A stretch of DNA of 64,000 nt from Acidobacteriota bacterium (GTDB lineage Bacteria > Acidobacteriota > Vicinamibacteria > Marinacidobacterales > Marinacidobacteraceae): assembly GCA_022826825.1 (NCBI GenBank), contig JAJDUD010000050.1:45984-109983 (forward strand), written 5' to 3'. Position numbers and translations under genes: made by a program. The notes beneath the pieces were generated by a model, which had not been told where the DNA came from, made no database searches, and saw only the letters and a program-made list of their open reading frames with translations. Shown here piece by piece: positions 59,101 through 64,000 of the stretch (the stretch's first letter is position 1; the number at the start of each line of letters is the position of its first letter).

Positions 59101-59414
59101 AGGCCGCAGTTGAGCGCGGTCTGGCCGCCGAAGGAGAGCGCCACGCCGTCCACGCCTTCCTCCTCGGCCACCTGTCGCACGAGGCGCGGGGTCACCGCGT
59201 TCAGGTAGAGGCGGTCCGCCATCCCCTCGCTGGTCTGGATGGTCGCGATATTGGGATTCACGAGGACGGTGCGCACGCCCTCCTCGCTCAGCGCCTTGAT
59301 GGCCTGGGACCCCGAGTAGTCGAACTCGCCGGCCTGGCCGATCTGGAGCGCCCCCGAGCCGAGGACGATGACGGACTGCGGTTTCGGCGGCGCTTGGATC
59401 ACGGTCCGGCGCAT
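56130..59414 (-). CDS. carB: carbamoyl-phosphate synthase large subunit, CAD-like
   Basis: This 1094-residue enzyme joins bicarbonate, ammonia and two ATP into carbamoyl phosphate for arginine and pyrimidines. Two ATP-grasp halves are visible: the first opens [20 protein letters not shown], the second [20 protein letters not shown]. A C-terminal MGS allosteric domain follows ([20 protein letters not shown]). Blocks such as [20 protein letters not shown] and [20 protein letters not shown] follow the animal CAD pattern more than E. coli CarB. It starts at ATG 59414 inside the end of carA (16-bp overlap). Confidence 0.95.
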   Translation of the reverse strand: [1094 protein letters not shown]

Positions 59415-60514
59415 TCCTCGACGAAGGCGTCGAACAGGTAGGCGGTGTCCTCGGGACCGGGATGCGCCTCGGGGTGGAACTGGATGCTCCGGAACGGCCG
59501 CTCGAGCGACCGGATGCCTTCGTTCGTGCCGTCGTTCAGGTTCTGGAACCAGGGTTTCCAGTCGTCGGGCAGGCTCGCCTCGTCCACCGCATAGCCGTGG
59601 TTCTGGCTGGTGATGAAGGAACGGCCGCTGACGAGGTCCCGCACCGGCTGGTTCACGCTGCGGTGCCCGTAGGGCAGCTTGAAGGTCCGCGCCCCCGCGG
59701 CCATGGCGAGCAACTGGTTGCCGAGGCAGACCCCGAAGATCGGCCCGCGGAACCACTCCATCACCGAGCGGAGTTCGCGGGCGAGTTCGAGGAGGTCGCC
59801 GGGGTCGCCGGGGCCGTTCCCCAGCATGATGCCGGTGGCGTCCCGGGCCGCCTCGGCGAACGGTTCGAGCCCCGAGACGCGGTGGACCCGGGCGCCCCGG
59901 GAGATGAGCGAGCGGACGATGTTGTCCTTGGCCCCCACGTCCACGAGCAGCACCCGGGGTCCGTCCTCGGGGCCGTAGGAGGCCGGGGCGCCGGGTACCA
60001 CCTGTTCGAAGACCTGCCGGTGCATCTCGACCGCCGACGCCCGCGCCCGGGCATCCGCCGGGGTGAGCCCGGCGGCAGAGAGCACCCCCCCCATCGTTCC
60101 GGCTTCGCGAAGGCGCATGGTGAGCGCTCGGGTGTCCACCCCCTCGATCCCGGGCACCCCTTCGGCCGCGAGCCAGGCGCCGAGGGACCGGACGCCGGCG
60201 TGGTGGCTGTAGTGCGGTTCGTGATGCTGCACCACGAGTCCCTGGACCTGGATCCGCCCGGACTCGAACGGGCCCTCGATGGAGCCTGCGGGCCGCGCCG
60301 GGGGAACGCCGTAGTTCCCCTGGAGCGGATAGGTCAGCACCAGGATCTGTCCCCGGTACGACGGGTCCGTGAGGGTCTCCACGTACCCCGCCATTCCGGT
60401 GTTGAACACGACTTCCCCGGCCACCGGTGGATCGAGGGCTGCGCCGAAGGAATTCCCCGAAAATTCGGCGCCGTCCTCGAGGTGAAGCCGTATCCCGCCG
60501 CGTGCGGGGCGCAT
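59399..60514 (-). CDS. carA: carbamoyl-phosphate synthase small subunit
   Basis: This is a 371-residue glutamine amidotransferase subunit that feeds ammonia to CarB. The N-terminal domain (RLHLEDGAEFSGNSFGAALD, VFNTGMAGYVETLTDPSYRG) leads into the amidotransferase half. The catalytic Cys is in IFGVCLGNQLLAMAAGART and the His in FHPEAHPGPEDTAYLF. SFITSQNHGYAVDEASLPDD resembles the CAD glutaminase, as in the large subunit. Asn replaces the usual His after CLG (GLGHQ versus CLGNQ). Start ATG 60514; the longer frame to 60685 is not homologous. It overlaps carB by 16 bp. Confidence 0.94.
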   Translation of the reverse strand: MRPARGGIRLHLEDGAEFSGNSFGAALDPPVAGEVVFNTGMAGYVETLTDPSYRGQILVLTYPLQGNYGVPPARPAGSIEGPFESGRIQVQGLVVQHHEPHYSHHAGVRSLGAWLAAEGVPGIEGVDTRALTMRLREAGTMGGVLSAAGLTPADARARASAVEMHRQVFEQVVPGAPASYGPEDGPRVLLVDVGAKDNIVRSLISRGARVHRVSGLEPFAEAARDATGIMLGNGPGDPGDLLELARELRSVMEWFRGPIFGVCLGNQLLAMAAGARTFKLPYGHRSVNQPVRDLVSGRSFITSQNHGYAVDEASLPDDWKPWFQNLNDGTNEGIRSLERPFRSIQFHPEAHPGPEDTAYLFDAFVEECAGP

Positions 60515-60683
60515 ATCCGGTTCCGAACTCAAACCGGCCGGAAACTCTATCAGCGCGCCGCGCTTTTTCGGCCGTCGGGGTGGAGGAATTTTCGGGAGAA
60601 AAGTAAGCTTGCCGGCCCGCGTAGAACCAGCCGCCGCGTCGGTGACTGTCTTGCCGCCAGGCCGAGGAGGCGAAAGGAATCCC

Positions 60684-61847
60684 ATGACCCCTCTGATCCA
60701 CCGTCCCGCGTTTCGTCCAGCGCGTCGTCTCGTCCTGACCGCGGCCGTGGCTGCCCTCTCGGTGTCACCGGGGCTCGCCGCGTCGTCCGGGACGCAGTTG
60801 CCCCAGGGTCCTCCGGTCCTTCACTTCGTGGCGTCCGGCGACTACGCGTTCTCCGCGGCGCGGATCACGGTGGACGTCCGGCTCGATGAGGGAGCGCGTC
60901 TCAACGTGACTCTCACCTCCCCCTCCGGAAGCAGCGACAACCTCACGATGGACCGGGACGGAAGGCGCTATTCGTGGACCGGTCAACTGCGGGAGGCCGG
61001 GACCTGGCGGGCCGAGGCGACGGTGAGCGGGGCGGGATCCCCGCAGTCGGCGAACGCCAGTGTCTCGCTCGATCCGGGCACGCCGACCTGTTCGCTGAAC
61101 ATCAGCGCCCCCGAACAGGCCACCCACTACCTCGAGGCCGAGTTCGTGGTGGACGCCTGCGGCTCCAGCGCCGTCACCGGCGAGATCGCGACCCGCTACA
61201 TCACCGTGCTGCAGGACGGGGTGCAGATTTCCACCCTCGACGCCAGCGCCCAGTGCGAGCGGCGATTCATCCTCCAGGGCGGCGGGATCTACGAAGCCAC
61301 CGTCGCGATCGCCGACGACCGCGGGGTCACGGCCACCTGCAGCGCCGACAACCTGGGCGTGGACGCGCTCTACCCGCGCTTCTGGCCCATCGCGGACTTC
61401 GCCACGGGCACCTACAAGAGCGAGCGCACGGACATCGTTCCCTCGCCGGAGGCCTCGTGGCTCAGCGGCGCCGGGGTGGGAATCACCATCCCGCACGATG
61501 AAGCGGCCGAACGCACCAACGCGGTCACGGTCCGGGCCGGCGGCGGCTTCGCCCACAACTTCTGGACCGGATCGTCGGTGGACATCCTGCTGACCCGGCA
61601 GACGCCCGGAGGGTTCTTCGGGCTGGGCGGCGGCGCCTGGGGCATCGGAGACAACGACATCCTGGACGGAGCGGTCTTCGGCACCGCGGGCTTCAACCTG
61701 CCCCAGTACACCGGCGCCGGGCAGGTGCAGGCGTTCGCCGAACTCCGGCTGTTCGCCCGGCACATCTCCGCGCCCCAGGACAACTTCTCCGGGCTCGTCG
61801 GAGTCCGGTTCAACTTCAAGCGGACGCACGAACTTCGGGCTCGCTGA
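60684..61847 (+). CDS. putative outer-membrane beta-barrel or exported Ig-like protein
   Basis: This is a 387-residue exported protein. The signal peptide is RRLVLTAAVAALSVSPGLAA. The first ~200 residues are beta-sandwich-like (ARITVDVRLDEGARLNVTLT and GTWRAEATVSGAGSPQSANA) with four Cys. The last ~140 look like barrel strands (AFAELRLFARHISAPQDNFS, then VGVRFNFKRTHELRAR). ATG 60684 is preceded by GAAAGGA 5-7 nt upstream. I recognise no family. It is divergent from carA, with 169 bp between, and its neighbour is an SSS symporter gene. An outer-membrane anchoring domain of the OmpA type was not found. Confidence 0.55.
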   Translation: MTPLIHRPAFRPARRLVLTAAVAALSVSPGLAASSGTQLPQGPPVLHFVASGDYAFSAARITVDVRLDEGARLNVTLTSPSGSSDNLTMDRDGRRYSWTGQLREAGTWRAEATVSGAGSPQSANASVSLDPGTPTCSLNISAPEQATHYLEAEFVVDACGSSAVTGEIATRYITVLQDGVQISTLDASAQCERRFILQGGGIYEATVAIADDRGVTATCSADNLGVDALYPRFWPIADFATGTYKSERTDIVPSPEASWLSGAGVGITIPHDEAAERTNAVTVRAGGGFAHNFWTGSSVDILLTRQTPGGFFGLGGGAWGIGDNDILDGAVFGTAGFNLPQYTGAGQVQAFAELRLFARHISAPQDNFSGLVGVRFNFKRTHELRAR

Positions 61848-61869
61848 CCCGGTCCATCACTGCCGAGGC

Positions 61870-62109
61870 GTGCCCGCGGGCCGTATGCGGTTGGTCGCCG
61901 CGGTAGCGGCTCTGGTCCTCCTGCGCCTCCTCGTGGCGCTGGCGCCGGCCGAACCGCGGCTGTTCGGGACGCCGTTCGGGCTGGTGCTGGAACTGGGGAT
62001 CATGGGGCTGGCAACCCTCAATCTCTGGTTCGCCGTGCGGACCCTCCTGCCGGGCGCCGAAGCCGCCGGTGATCGGGACCCTTCCGGCGGCGCCCCGGCC
62101 GGCGACTGA
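61870..62109 (+). CDS. small two-span membrane protein, putative symporter accessory subunit
   Basis: This 79-residue protein has two hydrophobic spans (LVAAVAALVLLRLLVALAP and GLVLELGIMGLATLNLWFAV). Short DUF3311/DUF4212-type subunits sit directly upstream of SSS-family symporters and pair with them, and this gene has the same place and shape. GTG 61870 or ATG 61885 could be the start. Separated from the symporter gene by only 9 bp, so they are surely co-transcribed. Confidence 0.65.
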   Translation: MPAGRMRLVAAVAALVLLRLLVALAPAEPRLFGTPFGLVLELGIMGLATLNLWFAVRTLLPGAEAAGDRDPSGGAPAGD

Positions 62110-62118
62110 CGGCGCGCC

Positions 62119-63588
62119 ATGACGCTCGCGGTCGTCGCGCTCTACCTGGCGGCGGTCATCGGGATCGGGCTGGCCGCCCGCCTGGGTCTCGCGAGCGGGC
62201 CCGACCGCGCCGGGGAGGGGTACTTCCTCGCCGGCCGCTCGATCGGTCCGTTCGTTCTGCTGATGACGCTCTTCGGGACGAACATGACCGCCTTCACCAT
62301 CCTGGGCGCCTCCGGCGAGGCCTACCGGCAGGGAATCCGGGTGTTCGCGCTCATGGCGACCAGTTCGGCGGTGGTCATCCCGATGACCTTCCTGGTGATC
62401 GGGGTACCGCTCTGGCGGCTGGGAAAGCGGCACGGGTTCGCCACCCAGGCCGAGTTCTTCGAGGCGCGCTACGGGTCTTCCGGACTGGGGCTGCTGGTGC
62501 TCGGCGCCTCGCTGCTGTGGCTCGTCCCGTATGTGCTCATCGGGGTCAAGGGCGGCGGGGATGCGCTCGCCGCCATCGCGGGCCCGGACGCCGCCATCCC
62601 TCCGTGGGCCGGCAGCCTGGTGATGTGCCTCGTGGTGCTCGTCTACGTGGTGCTCGGCGGCATGCGCAGCACGGCGCTCGTGAACACCTTCCAGACGCTC
62701 GTCTTCATCGGCGTCAGCGGACTCGCCTTCCTCGTGATCACCGGGGGAATGGGCGGCTTCGGGGCCGCGATGGCCCGGCTCGGGGAGCAGTCCCCCGAAC
62801 TCCTGGAACTGGCCCGCTCTCCGCGGGACTGGATCCAGATCGCGACCTACCTCTTCGTTCCGCTGTCCACGTCGTGTTTCCCCCACATCTTCAGCCACTG
62901 GATGTCCGCCCGGAGCGCGGAGGCGTTCCGGCTCCCGGTGCTGGCCTATCCCGCCTGCATCGCCGCCGTGTGGTTCCCCTCGGTGGTGCTCGGGGCGCTC
63001 GGCCGGCTCGACGTCCCGGAAGACGCGATCGGGCCGGTCATCATCCTGCTGATCCGCGAGCACGCCGGGAGCGTGCTCGCGGGCATGCTGGCCGCCGGGG
63101 TGTTCGCCGCGATCATGTCCTCGCTCGACTCCCAGACCCTGGCGGTGGGAACGATGCTCACCAAGAACGCCGCGGCGCGGGTGCCGCGGTTTGCGGCGTG
63201 GAGCCACAGCCGCCAGGCCCTTCTCGGCCGGATTTTCGTGGCCGGCTTCCTGGTGGTGGTGTTCGTCCTCAGCCTGGTCTCGACCCAGACGATCTTCAGC
63301 CTGGGGATCTGGGCGCTCTCGGGTTTCTCGACGTTCTTCCCGGTCCTCGTCGGTGCGCTCTACTGGAAGCGGAGCACCGGGGCGGGCGCCGCGGCGGGCA
63401 TCCTCAGCGGCCTGCTCCTCTGGACCTGGTTCTTCGTCGCGTCCGAAGGGGCGCCGGGCTGGACCATCGCGGAGAGCGGCGTGGAACCGGCCGCCGCGAT
63501 CGTCCTCGTCTCGGCGCTGGCTCTGGTGGTGGTCTCCCGACTCACCGCCCCGCCGGACCCGGAACGTCTCCACCGCTTCTTCGGGTAG
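62119..63588 (+). CDS. sodium:solute symporter, SSS family
   Basis: This is a 489-residue transporter of 12-13 membrane spans in the SSS family (PutP/PanF/Sgl-like). The N-terminal span leads to GEGYFLAGRSIGPFVLLMTL and TNMTAFTILGASGEAYRQGI. Later blocks are GFATQAEFFEARYGSSGLGL, VYVVLGGMRSTALVNTFQTL and AGVFAAIMSSLDSQTLAVGT. The last conserved part (GMLAAGVFAAIMSSLDSQ) covers the sodium site. The solute cannot be told. The small protein gene before it likely encodes its partner. Palindromic repeats start 7 bp after its stop. Confidence 0.9.
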   Translation: MTLAVVALYLAAVIGIGLAARLGLASGPDRAGEGYFLAGRSIGPFVLLMTLFGTNMTAFTILGASGEAYRQGIRVFALMATSSAVVIPMTFLVIGVPLWRLGKRHGFATQAEFFEARYGSSGLGLLVLGASLLWLVPYVLIGVKGGGDALAAIAGPDAAIPPWAGSLVMCLVVLVYVVLGGMRSTALVNTFQTLVFIGVSGLAFLVITGGMGGFGAAMARLGEQSPELLELARSPRDWIQIATYLFVPLSTSCFPHIFSHWMSARSAEAFRLPVLAYPACIAAVWFPSVVLGALGRLDVPEDAIGPVIILLIREHAGSVLAGMLAAGVFAAIMSSLDSQTLAVGTMLTKNAAARVPRFAAWSHSRQALLGRIFVAGFLVVVFVLSLVSTQTIFSLGIWALSGFSTFFPVLVGALYWKRSTGAGAAAGILSGLLLWTWFFVASEGAPGWTIAESGVEPAAAIVLVSALALVVVSRLTAPPDPERLHRFFG

Positions 63589-64000
63589 GAGCGCGGAACG
63601 GCTGGGAACGCCGACCTCCGGTCGGCACGCGGGCCGCAGGCCCGCAGGCGGCGTTAACAGCCTGTGGAAAAAGTCACGCGGCGTTCGAACGGCGATGCAT
63701 CCCGCCTGAACCGGGCCGCTTTGGCGGCCCTCTGCGTTGCGTTTCGGTCGGAATACACTCGGTATTCCTCCCTCACGCGCCATGTCAGCCGGACCCCCAC
63801 CGGGAGAAACGCCCATGCGCGAGTCCACCTGCGCACCCCGCTTGTCATGAAAATGGCGGAACGGCTTGGAACGCCGACCTCCGGTCGGCACAGCGGGCCG
63901 AAGGCCCGCGGGCGGCGCGCCGCTATTCGCCCTGGGTGACAGAGGTCCGGGAGCGTCCCATCCGCCCGGTTGCACCGAGAGAGAACCATCCCGCAGGTCG
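63589..64000 (+). repeat. repeat cluster: family C end, family B copy 3, family C copy
   Basis: 63600-63650 holds a family C end (GGGAACGCCGACCTCCGGTC and GCGGGCC-GCA-GGCCCGC). 63694-63800 is a family B copy (GGCGATGCATCCCGCCTGAA to CATGTCAGCCGGA). 63854-64000 is a second family C element homologous to 40464-40620, cut by the window end. No gene was seen. Short open frames here are repeat translations. Confidence 0.75.

Noticed and set aside
59415..60701. 1523-residue extended carB frame
   Set aside because: The added part is antisense-free but in another frame over carA. carB homology begins at 59414.
1..64000. tRNA or rRNA genes
   Set aside because: No T-loop with a matching acceptor stem and no rRNA blocks were recognised by eye. 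A scan with tRNAscan-SE would settle it.

Overview
The window is about 64 kb of very GC-rich DNA from a Gram-negative-type bacterium. Evidence for an outer membrane is a TonB-dependent receptor, several predicted beta-barrels and many lipoprotein signals. Acidobacteriota is my best guess from the mix of a carboxypeptidase-regulatory-domain TonB receptor, SelB, AcnX, LarA/LarC and CAD-like carbamoyl-phosphate synthase, but this is inference because no rRNA marker is present. An A-type-looking RNase P RNA gene is present at 26463-26838. No tRNA, rRNA, CRISPR array or intact transposase gene was found.

Layout. 1-14.3 kb: end of an RNase R/II gene, then phoB-phoR, pheA, a porin-like barrel, a TonB receptor with two partner lipoproteins, an exopolyphosphatase, apaH and a small secreted protein. 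This reads as a phosphate-response neighbourhood, and direct repeats with 11-bp spacing resembling Pho boxes precede three of the genes. 14.4-26.4 kb: housekeeping and accessory genes, including a secreted cyanophycinase-like peptidase, selB, a serine hydrolase, radC, a Fur-family regulator, larC, tatD, a polyprenyl synthase and an NtrC-like activator lacking a DNA-binding domain. 26.4-31.5 kb: rnpB, an epimerase, an M23 peptidase, a ComEA-like protein and a pseudopilin. 31.5-38.6 kb: a six-gene minus-strand operon plus one divergent gene for hydroxyproline/proline catabolism (AcnX small and large subunits, NSS transporter, pyrroline-2-carboxylate reductase/ornithine cyclodeaminase homologue, proline dehydrogenase, DHDPS-family enzyme, second OCD homologue).

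38.6-49 kb is an accessory zone. It holds 81-bp tandem repeats, a 115-bp inverted-repeat element with a 9-bp target duplication, an Xre/RES toxin-antitoxin pair, a DUF4143 ATPase and a subtilisin-like outer-membrane protease. The protease sits between two ~435-bp direct repeats that duplicate the 3' end of a FAH gene and the 5' end of the ATPase gene. The intact FAH gene, a LarA homologue and a 64-bp satellite array follow. 49-63.6 kb: penicillin-acylase family enzyme, barrels, an S51-like peptidase, an esterase homologue without its serine, a PatB-type lyase, carB-carA and an SSS symporter with a small partner.

Two features cut across the window. First, the intergenic spaces are filled by families of palindromic repeats. 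The main one is a ~190-220-bp inverted-repeat element whose ends each fold into a three-way junction of two hairpins with compensatory stem changes. Second, many genes carry a TAnnnT-like -10 box only 6-11 nt upstream of the start codon. rnpB, where the mature RNA end approximates the transcription start, has the same spacing, which suggests widespread leaderless transcription.
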